Below, piece by piece: positions 25,804 to 35,236 of a DNA stretch of 64,000 bases. The stretch is from an uncultured Bacteroidales bacterium (GTDB lineage: Bacteria; Bacteroidota; Bacteroidia; Bacteroidales; Bacteroidaceae). Position 1 is the first letter of the stretch. Each line of letters begins with the position of its first letter. The notes beneath the pieces are model-generated. The model saw only the letters and a list, made by a program, of their open reading frames with translations. It had not been told where the DNA came from and did no database searches. Both the position numbers and the translations under genes were made by a program. The DNA lies in NCBI GenBank assembly GCA_937914945.1, contig CALGJF010000009.1, positions 1 through 64,000 of the forward strand. Direction: 5' to 3'.

Positions 25804-28269
25804 ATGAATATTTCTTATAATTGGCTCAAAGAGTATGTCGCTTGCGACCTTGCTCCCGAAGAGGTTTCTGCAGCCCTCACCTCCATAGGCTTGGAGACCG
25901 ATGGTGTTGAAGAGGTACAGACTATTAAAGGCGGCCTTGAAGGCCTTGTTATTGGTGAGGTGCTCACATGCATAGACCACCCCGATAGCGACCACCTTCA
26001 CATAACTACAGTGAACTTGGGCGACGGCCTCCCCACACAGATTGTTTGCGGTGCACCCAACGTGGCAGCCGGTCAAAAGGTGGTTGTGGCAACCATCGGT
26101 ACCAAACTGTATAGTGGCGACGAGTGTTTTACTATTAAAAAAGGTAAGATTCGTGGCGTGGAGTCGTTTGGTATGATATGTGCCGAGGACGAAATAGGTG
26201 TGGGTACAAGCCACGATGGAATCATAGTGCTACCCGCCGATGCTGTTCCCGGAACACCCGCCAAGGAGTACTATAACATAAAGAGCGATTATCTTATAGG
26301 TGTGGACATCACTCCCAACCGTGCCGATGCATGCTCGCACTATGGTGTGGCACGCGACCTCTATGCATACCTTACACAAAATTGCAACGGCAGTTCAATA
26401 ACCCGCCCCTCGTGCGATGCTTTCAAGGTAGATGATAACTCACTCCCCATTGACATCGTTATAGAGAACCCTGAGGCTTGTATGCGCTATGCCGGTGTAA
26501 CCGTTAAGGGTGTAACCGTTAAAGAGAGCCCCGATTGGTTGAAGAATAAATTGCAGATAATAGGCTTGCGTCCCATAAACAATATTGTGGATATTACAAA
26601 CTACATACTCCATGCATACGGCCAGCCCATGCACTGCTTCGATGCCGACAAGATAAAGGGCGGCAAGGTGGTTGTGCGCACATTCCCCGAGGGCACTCCC
26701 TTTGTTACTCTCGATGGGGTAGAGCGCAAGCTGTCGGAACGCGACCTTATGATTTGCAACGCCGAGGAGCCTATGTGTATTGCCGGTGTGTTCGGAGGCC
26801 TCGATTCTGGAACAACCGAGGAGACAAAAAATGTCTTTTTGGAGAGTGCCTATTTCCACCCCACATGGATACGCAAGACAGCACGCCGCCACGGCTTGCA
26901 GACCGATGCATCGTTCCGCTACGAGCGCGGTACCGACCCCAATAATGTAATCTATGCATTGAAACAGGCTGCCATCCTCATTAAGGAACTTGCCGGCGGT
27001 ACAATATCAATGGATATAAAGGATGTATATCCTGCCCCCGTCGAGGATTTCAAAGTGGAACTCGAGTATAACTATGTAAATAACCTTATTGGTGCCGAAA
27101 TAGCTCCCGCAACCGTAAAGAGCATTGTAACATCGCTCGAAATGAAAATTGCAGGCGAAACGGAAAAGGGGCTTTCGTTGCAGGTGCCTCCTTATCGCGT
27201 GGATGTTCAGCGTCCTTGCGATGTGGTAGAGGATATCTTGCGTATATATGGTTATAACAATGTGGCAATAGATACCACCTTGCACTCGTCAATCATTACC
27301 AAGGGTGCCGAGGATAAGTCGCACAAACTGCAAAATCTTGTGTCGGAGCAGTTGGTGGGCTATGGTTTCAATGAGATAATGAACAATTCGCTCACATCGG
27401 CATCGTACTACGATGAACTTGAAACATACAAGAGCGAGAACCTTGTGCGCTTGATGAACCCACTGAGTGCCGACCTCAACGTGTTGCGTCAAACACTTCT
27501 TTTTGGCGGTTTGGAGAGTATACAGCGCAATGTGAGCCGCAAGTTCAACGACCTCAGTTTCTTTGAATTTGGTAACAGCTACCGTTTCGATGCCGACAAA
27601 CGTACAGAGGATAAGATACTGAGCCCATACAGCGAGAGTTATCACCTATGCTTGTGGCAGACAGGTAACAACGTGGCTGCATCGTGGGTGGAGCAGGGCC
27701 GTCCCCTCTCGGTTTATGACCTTAAATCGCACGTGGAGCATATCTTTGACCGCCTCGGTCTTAAACCCGCAATGCGTTTCATAAGCACATTTACCAACGA
27801 TGTCTTTGCAGCCGGCTTGCAGGTGCAGGCAGCAAACAATAAGAAAGTGGTGGCACAGCTCGGTATATTGCGCAAGAAGATAACCAAGCGTTTCGATATC
27901 GACAGCGAGGTTTTCTATGCCGATATTAATTGGACAGAGCTTATGAAGGCTGTTAAGAGTGTGAAAATAGGATATTCCGAGATAAGCAAGTATCCCGCTG
28001 TTAAGCGCGATCTCGCCCTGCTTGTGGACAAATCCGTTACATTTGCACAGATTGAGCAGGTGGCACGCGAGACAGAGAAAAAACTGCTCAAAGCAGTTTC
28101 CTTGTTCGATGTTTACGAGGGCAAGAACCTTGAAGAGGGCAAGAAGAGCTATGCTGTAAGTTTCATTCTGCAAGATGATAATCAAACGCTCAACGACAAG
28201 GTTATAGACAAAACAATGGCCCGCCTGATGGAGAATTTCCAAAAACGTTTGGGTGCTATACAACGATAA
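25804..28269 (+). CDS. pheT: phenylalanyl-tRNA synthetase beta subunit
   Basis: 821 residues. The beta subunit of the alpha2-beta2 class II enzyme. In order: EMAP/tRNA-binding domain about 40-150 (HPDSDHLHI), B3/B4 editing domain about 215-390 (RPINNIVDITNYI and ASFRYERGTDP), B5 domain about 405-475, catalytic-like core, and C-terminal FDX-ACB anticodon domain about 725-820 (KYPAVKRDLALLVD). Full length. The alpha subunit gene pheS is not in the window, which is common in Bacteroidota. The next gene is reached through an imperfect hairpin and a repeat. Confidence 0.95.
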   Translation: MNISYNWLKEYVACDLAPEEVSAALTSIGLETDGVEEVQTIKGGLEGLVIGEVLTCIDHPDSDHLHITTVNLGDGLPTQIVCGAPNVAAGQKVVVATIGTKLYSGDECFTIKKGKIRGVESFGMICAEDEIGVGTSHDGIIVLPADAVPGTPAKEYYNIKSDYLIGVDITPNRADACSHYGVARDLYAYLTQNCNGSSITRPSCDAFKVDDNSLPIDIVIENPEACMRYAGVTVKGVTVKESPDWLKNKLQIIGLRPINNIVDITNYILHAYGQPMHCFDADKIKGGKVVVRTFPEGTPFVTLDGVERKLSERDLMICNAEEPMCIAGVFGGLDSGTTEETKNVFLESAYFHPTWIRKTARRHGLQTDASFRYERGTDPNNVIYALKQAAILIKELAGGTISMDIKDVYPAPVEDFKVELEYNYVNNLIGAEIAPATVKSIVTSLEMKIAGETEKGLSLQVPPYRVDVQRPCDVVEDILRIYGYNNVAIDTTLHSSIITKGAEDKSHKLQNLVSEQLVGYGFNEIMNNSLTSASYYDELETYKSENLVRLMNPLSADLNVLRQTLLFGGLESIQRNVSRKFNDLSFFEFGNSYRFDADKRTEDKILSPYSESYHLCLWQTGNNVAASWVEQGRPLSVYDLKSHVEHIFDRLGLKPAMRFISTFTNDVFAAGLQVQAANNKKVVAQLGILRKKITKRFDIDSEVFYADINWTELMKAVKSVKIGYSEISKYPAVKRDLALLVDKSVTFAQIEQVARETEKKLLKAVSLFDVYEGKNLEEGKKSYAVSFILQDDNQTLNDKVIDKTMARLMENFQKRLGAIQR

Positions 28270-28278
28270 TAAAAATGG

Positions 28279-28322
28279 TTTTGTCATTGACTCGCTTTTC
28301 TAAAAGCTCGTCGATAACAAAA
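28279..28322. terminator. imperfect hairpin after pheT
   Basis: Arms 28279-28299 and 28302-28322 pair at about 17 of 21 positions (TTTTGT..GCTTTT against AAAAGC..ACAAAA). Its ends resemble those of the 90-bp repeats at 29181-29369. Confidence 0.45.
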
Positions 28323-28327
28323 TGTAA

Positions 28328-28401
28328 TTTTGTCATTTCGAACGAATGTGAGAAATCTCAATATAGTAAGAGATTCTTCGCTACCGCTCAGTATGACAAA
28401 A
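28328..28401. repeat. dispersed 74-bp intergenic element
   Basis: TTTTGTCAT (28328-28336) and ATGACAAAA (28393-28401) are perfect inverted ends; inside are CATTTCGAAC and TGTGAGAAATCTC, closely matching the left half of 11071-11154, and a second half AGAGATTCTTCGCT that pairs with the first. Confidence 0.68.
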
Positions 28402-28447
28402 CAAATAAGTAAAAGATAAATATATAATTAAAAACTAAAAATATACT

Positions 28448-29170
28448 ATGGGAAGAGCTTTTGAATATCGTAAAGCTGCGAAACTGAAAAGATGGGGTAA
28501 TATGGCACGTACATTTACCCGTGTAGGTAAACAAATTGCCATTGCGGTTAAGGCCGGCGGTCCCGACCCCGACACCAACTCGCACCTTAGAGCTATCATC
28601 GCCAATGCAAAGCGCGAGAATATGCCCAAGGATAACATTGAACGTGCTATTAAAAATGCACTTGGCAAGGACCAGAAGGATTACAAGGAGGTTACATACG
28701 AGGGATACGGCCCCTTTGGTATCGCCATTTTTGTAGATGCTGCAACAGACAACACCACACGCACCGTTGCCAACGTGCGTGCCGTATTTAATAAGTTCGG
28801 TGGTACATTGGGCACATCGGGCAGCCTCGATTTTATGTTTACACACAAGTGTGTGTTCACATTTACAAAGAAAGACGGTCTTGACATGGACGACCTTATC
28901 CTTGAACTCATTGACTTTGGTGTAGAGGACGAGTTTGACGAGGAGGAGAACGAGATAACCATCTATGGCGACCCCAAATCATTTGGTGCCATACAGAAAT
29001 TCCTCGAGGAGAAGGGCTTTGAGATTACAGGTAGCGAGTTTACCCGCATCCCCAACGACCAGAAAGATGTTACCGAGGAGCAACGCGCAACCATCGACAA
29101 GATTGTTGAGCGTCTTGAGGAGGACGACGACGTTCAGAACGTCTACACCAATATGCTACCTTTAGAATAA
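28448..29170 (+). CDS. yebC: YebC/PmpR/TACO1-family protein
   Basis: 240 residues. A conserved family described as a transcriptional regulator in some bacteria and, in more recent work, as a translation factor helping ribosomes at proline stretches. The start MGRAFEYRKAAKLKRWGNMARTF is a variant of the usual MAGHSKWANIKHRK. Also seen: AIANAK-type segment IIANAKRENMPKDNIERAI, then ATDNTTRTVANVRAVF and the acidic C-terminal region. Length is typical. Monocistronic between two repeat blocks. Confidence 0.93.
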   Translation: MGRAFEYRKAAKLKRWGNMARTFTRVGKQIAIAVKAGGPDPDTNSHLRAIIANAKRENMPKDNIERAIKNALGKDQKDYKEVTYEGYGPFGIAIFVDAATDNTTRTVANVRAVFNKFGGTLGTSGSLDFMFTHKCVFTFTKKDGLDMDDLILELIDFGVEDEFDEEENEITIYGDPKSFGAIQKFLEEKGFEITGSEFTRIPNDQKDVTEEQRATIDKIVERLEEDDDVQNVYTNMLPLE

Positions 29171-29180
29171 TTTTGCGTAG

Positions 29181-29270
29181 CAAAATTATAGACAAAACGA
29201 GCAGCAATGGTCACACGTAGCACCGACGGTAGTTGGTGCCGTGTGGGTTGCGATAGCGAGTTTTGTCAAT
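29181..29270. repeat. 90-bp palindromic repeat, copy 1
   Basis: Begins CAAAATTAT, ends GTTTTGTCAAT. Ends pair as GACAAAAC / GTTTTGTC; the middle pairs CACACG..GGTGC-type arms around GACGGTAGT. 82 of 90 positions match copy 2, and the period is 99 bp. Confidence 0.8.
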
Positions 29271-29279
29271 AATAATAAG

Positions 29280-29369
29280 CAAAATTATCGACAAAACGAG
29301 CAGCAATGTTCACGCGCAGCACCGACGATAGTTGGTGCCGCGTGTGTTGCGGTAGCGAGTTTTGTCAAT
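29280..29369. repeat. 90-bp palindromic repeat, copy 2
   Basis: In the central stem copy 1 has CACACG/CGTGTG where copy 2 has CACGCG/CGCGTG, a matched pair of changes that keeps the hairpin. Another partial left end (AAAATTATCGAC) follows at about 29376. Confidence 0.8.
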
Positions 29370-29407
29370 GATTTAAAATTATCGACTAACACGGTATAAT
29401 CAAGGGA

Positions 29408-30526
29408 TTATACATGAATCCACTCGATATTTTCTGCTTCGTAGGCTTCGGGCAAAGTCAGTTTTGCCATCATCTCCTCTATCGCGGCCTGTGGCACAAT
29501 ATGTTCACGCGATGAATTCCTTGCAAGCAAATTGCTCCAGGCTGTTTCGAGATAGATGATGCAAACACGGGCATGATAGGTTTCGAAAAGGGATATAAGA
29601 GATTCTCGCATCTGTGTGGTAATATTAGTGGCATTCCACACAAATGTTTGCTGTCGTCGCAGATACTCCTTTGCCTTTTCACGGGCAAGGTTTGCAACTG
29701 TTCCCTGCTCGTCCGTTGGTGAAATTTTGTTGGCACGTCGTATGTCGTCGAGTGATACAACGGGAATGTTTGGTAGATTATTTCTTATCCAGGTGTCTTT
29801 TCCGGTTCCCGGTAATCCACTCATCAGCATCACCTCGCTTTGGTGGTCGTCATATAGTTCCTGATTCTTCCATACGTCTCGCCCTGCAAGAAAAGCCCTT
29901 CTTGTATGTGTAGAAGGAAAGGGAAAACAGCCTTCGTAGCACCCCTCTTCTTTGGCAAGTTCCTCGAATAATGCTATTTTGTCCAGCAACTCCTGCTTAT
30001 CAAAGCATTCTCGCCCCAATACATCTGCCTTGCTTAGCAAGCATAGTAAACGTATGGAGAAATCGGGCGCTAATAAATTGTTGGCAGCAACACGATGCAA
30101 TTTAAGTATGGACATCTTCTGCTCAATGGCAACAGGTGGAAAAGAATGGTATCGAATGAGCATACATATAGCTTCACGTATTTGCATATGTTCTTGGTTG
30201 TTGCAATAACCAAATTCTTTCCAAAGCAATTCGCGTGCCATCTTGCTGCCGGTAGGGGCGTGGTGTGGGGCGTGCCAGTCGCCATCTACGAATCTGCTGG
30301 TATGAATTTTGCCTATGTCGTGGAGCAGTGCTGCCATATAAACGATATGTTTCTGTTTTTCGTTTAGCTCTTTGTATTCGGGCAACTGTTTTAGAGCAGC
30401 ACACACCATCAAGGTATGTGTGTAAACATCCCCCTCGGCGTGATATATGTGTGACTGGGGTGTCTGCCGCAGCCCCTCTTTGTATCGGCTTAGTGCCGTC
30501 TGTTCTATCTCGCTCCAGTTTATCAT
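29408..30526 (-). CDS. HD-domain phosphoesterase / polynucleotide kinase fusion (HD-Pnk type)
   Basis: 372 residues, two domains. N-terminal HD domain (about 25-190) with HTL at 37, LLHDIGKIH (His69-Asp70), a HAPHHAP stretch near 85-91 and SKAD near 165-168. C-terminal P-loop kinase domain (about 230-365) with GLPGTGKDT (237-245) and a VSLDDIRR lid region. This arrangement matches HD-Pnk enzymes, where the HD domain removes 2',3'-cyclic or terminal phosphates and the kinase phosphorylates 5'-OH ends, preparing broken RNA for ligation. The RNA ligase gene next to it (64 bases upstream in the same transcript) strongly supports that reading. Last gene of the operon. Confidence 0.87.
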   Translation of the reverse strand: MINWSEIEQTALSRYKEGLRQTPQSHIYHAEGDVYTHTLMVCAALKQLPEYKELNEKQKHIVYMAALLHDIGKIHTSRFVDGDWHAPHHAPTGSKMARELLWKEFGYCNNQEHMQIREAICMLIRYHSFPPVAIEQKMSILKLHRVAANNLLAPDFSIRLLCLLSKADVLGRECFDKQELLDKIALFEELAKEEGCYEGCFPFPSTHTRRAFLAGRDVWKNQELYDDHQSEVMLMSGLPGTGKDTWIRNNLPNIPVVSLDDIRRANKISPTDEQGTVANLAREKAKEYLRRQQTFVWNATNITTQMRESLISLFETYHARVCIIYLETAWSNLLARNSSREHIVPQAAIEEMMAKLTLPEAYEAENIEWIHV

Positions 30527-30590
30527 CTATACATATTTGCGGTTGAAAGAATGCTGACCTAACTCCATTGAAATCTTCCAAACCGGGGAT

Positions 30591-31388
30591 TTACTTAAAC
30601 AGGTCCTCAATCTTATTTATTATTCTATTAGGTACAATAGGGCGGTCGAGCCAGTGTGATTGCGACACTTCCACTGTCTGAAGAAAAGAGGCACGAACAT
30701 ATTTCATTCTATCAACCACCTCTCCATTTTCCTCCACCTTTATATAGATGCCTTCCATTGTCCGCGTTCTATCGGTTTCGCGGCAAACTCTATCGGCATC
30801 CAATCCCAGTTTTTCCGCATCTTCACGCAGATGGTCGATATGATTATCTGAAATATATTTGGAATTTCCCAAAAACCTTAGAATCTCGTCGACTGAATGG
30901 TACACTCCAGTGTCAAGAACAGGAACCGAACAAATTGGCAGGTCTGCCAATAAGTGATGTCGCGAAGGGGTGTCAAGGAATTTCCCCGTTTCGCGGTCCA
31001 GTACGTCGAATTCCATAAAGTAATGAGGCAGCTGGTCGTAGTAGATGCTGTGCTTGGCATACATCCATTCGCCATACATGATATATCGATGCCCGAGTAC
31101 CTCGTACAAGCGCTCTTTGTGTACTGCTCCCCACTGTTTCATAAGGTCGTAATGCCGTTCGCGGTAACCGCCTGTGAGAAAATGTCCACGGCTTTGGAGG
31201 CGCAATTCTCCATCGTCAGTAAACGACACTGCGGAATTGGCTCCATCAATTTTTTCTTCCAATACTAAATATCTTCCCGCTATCTCACTGAAAGGGCGCT
31301 GGCGCAAATCTTCGTCGCCCGCTTGCATACGCGACCCTTGAATATGGGGGGTGCGTGGATATTTTATAATAACATTTTCTATTTTCAT
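30591..31388 (-). CDS. RNA ligase family protein
   Basis: 265 residues. Nucleotidyltransferase-fold ligase: motif I EEKIDGANSA with the adenylated lysine at 46, motif III HYFMEFDVLD, motif IV EGIYIKVEE and motif V RMKYVR. It joins RNA (or nicked nucleic acid) ends through an AMP intermediate. It is shorter than T4 Rnl2-type enzymes and lacks a clear C-terminal domain, as seen in compact bacterial ligases. The preceding gene ends 4 bases upstream of its ATG, so they are coupled. Confidence 0.87.
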   Translation of the reverse strand: MKIENVIIKYPRTPHIQGSRMQAGDEDLRQRPFSEIAGRYLVLEEKIDGANSAVSFTDDGELRLQSRGHFLTGGYRERHYDLMKQWGAVHKERLYEVLGHRYIMYGEWMYAKHSIYYDQLPHYFMEFDVLDRETGKFLDTPSRHHLLADLPICSVPVLDTGVYHSVDEILRFLGNSKYISDNHIDHLREDAEKLGLDADRVCRETDRTRTMEGIYIKVEENGEVVDRMKYVRASFLQTVEVSQSHWLDRPIVPNRIINKIEDLFK

Positions 31389-31392
31389 GGCT

Positions 31393-32016
31393 CTATATTG
31401 TAACGACCATTACTCTGTGATTGGTTACTGACATAAATTTTATTTTATTGCAACCATTCTTTAAGAACAGATGTTTCAAGTCTTCATTCGAGAAAAGATG
31501 GATATGTTCCGGATTGTCATCGGGCTTCGATGGTACCGACACTATAATGTAGTTCTTTGCCAAACGAATGGCATTTTTAACCACCGCTTCTGTGTCGGGA
31601 ATGTGCTCCAATACTTCCAACATCGTTACTACATCAAATGACTTGTCCGGTGCATTCCAAGTACATATATCCGCTAAAATGGGGCGTAGGTTGTTGATGC
31701 CACCATCGTGCAGACACTGCAATAATTCTATGCGATGTGGTAGAATGTCGAGGCTGGTAACCTCTAAATTGGGGAATTTCCTCATCAGCGGAAACAGAAA
31801 TACGCCTCGCCCGCTACCAACGTCGAGTAGTTTTCGGCATAAGCCGGCCGGCACAATCCCTTGCAGGAATCCCAATACTACCTGCACCCTCGGCAAGTTC
31901 TCTTTTTCTTTGAAATAGTACTCTTTTCGTTCGGGCGCATCGTTCCTTTCCTTGTAATTTATTTCATAACCTCGCTTGTATGCATCAAGGAGTGTCGTAT
32001 TGCATTTTTCTATCAT
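31393..32016 (-). CDS. SAM-dependent methyltransferase of the RNA-repair operon
   Basis: 207 residues. Class I fold: motif I KLLDVGSGRGVF (about 62-73), SLDILPHR after it, and MLEVLEHIPDTEAV. First gene of the operon, 4 bases before the ligase gene. In other bacteria a 2'-O-methyltransferase (Hen1) accompanies the Pnkp repair enzyme and marks the mended end. I looked for the Hen1 metal-binding pattern and do not see a convincing one, so the substrate is open. A TATATTTG box lies about 40-50 bases upstream of its ATG on the minus strand. Confidence 0.75.
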   Translation of the reverse strand: MIEKCNTTLLDAYKRGYEINYKERNDAPERKEYYFKEKENLPRVQVVLGFLQGIVPAGLCRKLLDVGSGRGVFLFPLMRKFPNLEVTSLDILPHRIELLQCLHDGGINNLRPILADICTWNAPDKSFDVVTMLEVLEHIPDTEAVVKNAIRLAKNYIIVSVPSKPDDNPEHIHLFSNEDLKHLFLKNGCNKIKFMSVTNHRVMVVTI

Positions 32017-32348
32017 AGTGGTATATAATTTTGTGTATATTTGAGGTGAATTTCAAATATACTTTCACTTGATGTGAGAAATATCAAAGCAAGTGTGATG
32101 TTTTTTTGATCTTAATTATGTAAAGATACAAATTACTGTTGAAATAAAGATGTAACTTATAGCTTAATTTTGCTATTCCGGTATTTGTTTAGCTCTCAAT
32201 CCAATTAAATGTTTTTTTACGCAATATTATGGACATAGCCGACAAACTCAGATAATAAGCTATTTGCAAATAGAGGCTGCTAAAATTGTTTAGCAACCTC
32301 TATTCATTTATCGACAATTTATAATATCAGACTTTACAAATTCCGCTT
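32017..32348. other. 332-bp interval: RNA-repair promoter side and DUF4251 terminator
   Basis: The left half is AT-rich and holds the probable promoter of the methyltransferase-ligase-kinase operon. The right half holds the terminator at 32269-32304. No gene seen. Confidence 0.55.
32269..32304. terminator. terminator after the DUF4251 gene
   Basis: AATAGAGG-C-TGCTAAA, four-base loop, TTTAGCA-A-CCTCTATT: 15 pairs with one mismatch. On the minus strand it lies 45 bases after the stop at 32349. Confidence 0.65.
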
Positions 32349-33158
32349 TTATGGTACAAACCCCGGAGGGCCGGGATTAACGCCACCTCCACCGCCACTG
32401 CCCATCGGTGGTCTTATCCCACCAATCGGTGGGCGTGGCCCCATCGGCGGGCGCATCATGGGTGGTCTCATTGGGGGGCGTGCGCCAATCATGGGCGGTG
32501 GCATCATCATCGAAGGGTGGGGTGCAAACCATATACCTACATTCCCACTCCATAGGTAGCCGGGTGTTCCTTCAAAAACTCCCGCGGTGGAGTATGGGTA
32601 CAGCGTACCGTCCATGGTAATGTTGTTGCCGCTGAAATTTGGGCTCACATAAGCGGTGGCGGTGTTGCTGTTTGCATTAAGCGTTATATATACGGTAGCC
32701 GATATGTCGGCACCCTGTATTCCGTAGCTGTAATGTATGTTGCCGTTTTTGTCCCTGCTCATCTCCACACCGGTGATGCCACCTTCGAGTGTAATACCTC
32801 CAAGCCCGTTGGGCGAGTTTATGTTGCTGTTGTCGAATGCGGTTTGAACCACTCCTGTTCCTTCGTTTATGGATACGAAATTTGTACTTGGCGTTACATA
32901 CTCGGTGTATCCGTTGTTGAATGTAATGCTTGTGGCCTCTAATGCCCATGAACCGCTTTGCAATGCCTGGATGGCTTGCACAAAGTCTATGGAATCGCGC
33001 TCGGCTTCGCGTGCTTTTTCCTCGGCCTTCTTTTTCAATCTTGCGGCACGCCATGCTGCTTCGCGTTCTTTCCTTGTCATTTTCTTTTCGCTCTGTGCGG
33101 CAACATCGCTTGCCATGCACATCGACAATATAGCCAAAAATATAAACACATTCTTCAT
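32349..33158 (-). CDS. DUF4251 secreted protein with Pro/Met/Gly-rich tail
   Basis: 269 residues. Signal peptide about 1-22, a charged helix (about 25-55, KEREAAWRAARLKKKAEEK), then a DUF4251 domain about 58-185: VTPSTNFVSINEGTGVVQ, NGLGGITLEGG and TAYVSPNFSGNNITMDG are characteristic. Beyond it, where DUF4251 proteins normally end, is a 55-residue low-complexity tail of PPM, RPPM, GPRPP and GGGGG segments (about 213-269). The function of DUF4251 is unknown. The tail could be a surface or adhesion segment. Single gene. Confidence 0.82.
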   Translation of the reverse strand: MKNVFIFLAILSMCMASDVAAQSEKKMTRKEREAAWRAARLKKKAEEKAREAERDSIDFVQAIQALQSGSWALEATSITFNNGYTEYVTPSTNFVSINEGTGVVQTAFDNSNINSPNGLGGITLEGGITGVEMSRDKNGNIHYSYGIQGADISATVYITLNANSNTATAYVSPNFSGNNITMDGTLYPYSTAGVFEGTPGYLWSGNVGIWFAPHPSMMMPPPMIGARPPMRPPMMRPPMGPRPPIGGIRPPMGSGGGGGVNPGPPGFVP

Positions 33159-33366
33159 AATCCTGATGTTTTGGTTCTTTTATCACTAAAACAACTTGCG
33201 GCATATTGCGGTGCATCAAAAAAACCTAATAATATGTAAAATACAATCCACCCACTTGCCGGCTCTGTTTATCTTATCAAAATATGAGAATTATATCATT
33301 TTTCTTGCTTTAGATTCTTTGTTTGTATAAATTTGCTTATCTTTACAAAAGAAACATCGTACAAAG

Positions 33367-34407
33367 GTGAAAAAGGGAATAATCATATATCTTTTCTTTG
33401 TGCTGCTGCTTGCTCTTTGCATGCAGGGGTGCAAGCCGGGTGTTTCTGTAAATAATGGACTTGTTGCCCCTGCGGGGGTTGCAGTGGAGAAGGTGGCAAT
33501 AGATACCATGAATCTTGCCAATCCGTTTGTTATATACGATGATGTCAAAGATATCTATTATATGACAGGTGATGGCGGTTACTTATGGCGTAGCAGTGAT
33601 ATGCATGTGTGGGAAGGTCCATACGATATATTGCGCCCTGCAAAGGAGTCGTGGATAGGGGCCGATGCAGTTGCAACATCGCCCGAGATACACAAGTATA
33701 AAGGGCGTTATTATTATATGGCGGCATTTACCCGCCCCGATGTGGTGATAGATACCATTGCCGGCAAGCCTGTATATCGCACAGCTTGCGAGATATTTGT
33801 GAGCGACGAAATAACAGGCCCGTATGAGCAGCTGACGGGCGAAACACCTCTGCTTGCTCCCGATTACATGGCTGTTCATCCCACCTTCTGCGAGGATGAA
33901 TTGAATGTGGGATACCTTATATATAATTATGCGGCAGAACAATCGGGTAATGCCACGGTACAGATAATACGTTTAGGCAAGAAGTTGGATATACAGATAG
34001 GCGAGCCGTATATAATGTTCCGCGCATCGCAGAATGTATGGTCGTCGGCTGTTGCCGAGGATAGTAAAAAGAGCTATTCACCCGTGATGCAGGCGCCATT
34101 TATGTTCGACACACGAGGCGGTGAGCTTGGAATCCTTTTCGATACTACAATCGATGGGGAATCGGCTATCGGGGTGGCTTATACCGAAAAGGACCATGGC
34201 CTCAATGGCCCATGGCACATTGAACCGACACCCTTGCTCACAGGTAATGTGGGCGGCCCAATGCTGTTTAAGGACTATGATGGCACGCTTGTTATGGCGT
34301 TGCACAAAGATACCATTGTGGATGGCATTAAAAAGAGCATTCCGCAATTTATGAAGATGGATTCGCAATTTGACAAACTAAAAGTTAAAGGACACTATAA
34401 ATTTTAA
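33367..34407 (+). CDS. GH43-like lipoprotein (putative glycoside hydrolase)
   Basis: 346 residues starting at a GTG. Lipobox MQGC at about residues 19-22, so it is a lipoprotein. The rest reads as a five-bladed propeller of the GH43/GH32 type: [20 protein letters not shown] near the N-terminus carries a possible catalytic aspartate, followed by [25 protein letters not shown] and HPTFCEDE. The enzyme probably trims a sugar or acts at the cell surface; the substrate is not inferable. It is five bases from nagB, which implies amino-sugar use in the same operon. Confidence 0.72.
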   Translation: MKKGIIIYLFFVLLLALCMQGCKPGVSVNNGLVAPAGVAVEKVAIDTMNLANPFVIYDDVKDIYYMTGDGGYLWRSSDMHVWEGPYDILRPAKESWIGADAVATSPEIHKYKGRYYYMAAFTRPDVVIDTIAGKPVYRTACEIFVSDEITGPYEQLTGETPLLAPDYMAVHPTFCEDELNVGYLIYNYAAEQSGNATVQIIRLGKKLDIQIGEPYIMFRASQNVWSSAVAEDSKKSYSPVMQAPFMFDTRGGELGILFDTTIDGESAIGVAYTEKDHGLNGPWHIEPTPLLTGNVGGPMLFKDYDGTLVMALHKDTIVDGIKKSIPQFMKMDSQFDKLKVKGHYKF

Positions 34408-34412
34408 GTATT

Positions 34413-35225
34413 ATGCGTTTAATTATTGAACCTAACTATCAGCAATTATCTTGCTGGGCTGCATCTTATGTAGCACGTAAAATCAACGAGTTCCAGCCTA
34501 CAGCTGAGAAACCCTTTGTACTCGGTCTTCCCACCGGTGGTACTCCCCTTGGTACCTATCGCGAGCTTATCAACCTTTACAACAAGGGCTTGGTAAGCTT
34601 TAAGAATGTTGTTACATTCAACATGGACGAGTATGTAGGTCTTCCCGAGGAGCATCCCGAGAGCTACCACTCATTCATGTGGAACAACTTCTTCAGCCAT
34701 GTGGATGTTAAGAAGGAGAATGTAAACATCCTTAACGGTAATGCCGAGAATCTTGTTGCGGAATGCGCACGCTACGAGGAAAAAATTAAGTCATACGGCG
34801 GTATCGACCTCTTCCTCGGTGGTATCGGTCCCGACGGCCACATTGCTTTCAACGAGCCCGGTTCTTCACTTGCATCACGTACTCGTATCAAGACTTTGAC
34901 AACCGACACTATCATTGCCAACTCTCGTTTCTTTGACAATGATATAAACAAGGTTCCCAAAACTGCTGTTACAGTGGGTGTAGGTACCGTAATGGATGCC
35001 AAGGAGGTTCTTATCCTCGTGAACGGCCACAACAAGGCTCAGGCCCTTTATCATGCTGTTGAGGGTAACATTACCCAGATGTGGACAATCAGCGTATTGC
35101 AGATGCATCCCCGTGGTATCATCGTTTGCGACGACGCTGCCACCGCAGAACTCAAAGTGGGTACAGTGAACTACTTTAAGGATATCGAGCGCGACAACCT
35201 CGACCCTGCTTCAAACCTTAAATAA
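34413..35225 (+). CDS. nagB: glucosamine-6-phosphate deaminase
   Basis: 270 residues. Converts glucosamine-6-phosphate to fructose-6-phosphate and ammonia. Motifs: [13 protein letters not shown] (phosphate loop), FNMDEYVGL with the proton-shuttling aspartate, [18 protein letters not shown] with the histidine of the active site. Length matches the family. Second gene after the GH43-like lipoprotein gene. Followed by a terminator. Confidence 0.95.
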   Translation: MRLIIEPNYQQLSCWAASYVARKINEFQPTAEKPFVLGLPTGGTPLGTYRELINLYNKGLVSFKNVVTFNMDEYVGLPEEHPESYHSFMWNNFFSHVDVKKENVNILNGNAENLVAECARYEEKIKSYGGIDLFLGGIGPDGHIAFNEPGSSLASRTRIKTLTTDTIIANSRFFDNDINKVPKTAVTVGVGTVMDAKEVLILVNGHNKAQALYHAVEGNITQMWTISVLQMHPRGIIVCDDAATAELKVGTVNYFKDIERDNLDPASNLK

Positions 35226-35236
35226 GTGTGTTACAA

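Noticed and set aside
31393..32016. Calling the methyltransferase Hen1
   Set aside because: EVLEH is common in generic methyltransferases, and the Hen1 metal-site pattern is not evident; only the operon context suggests it.
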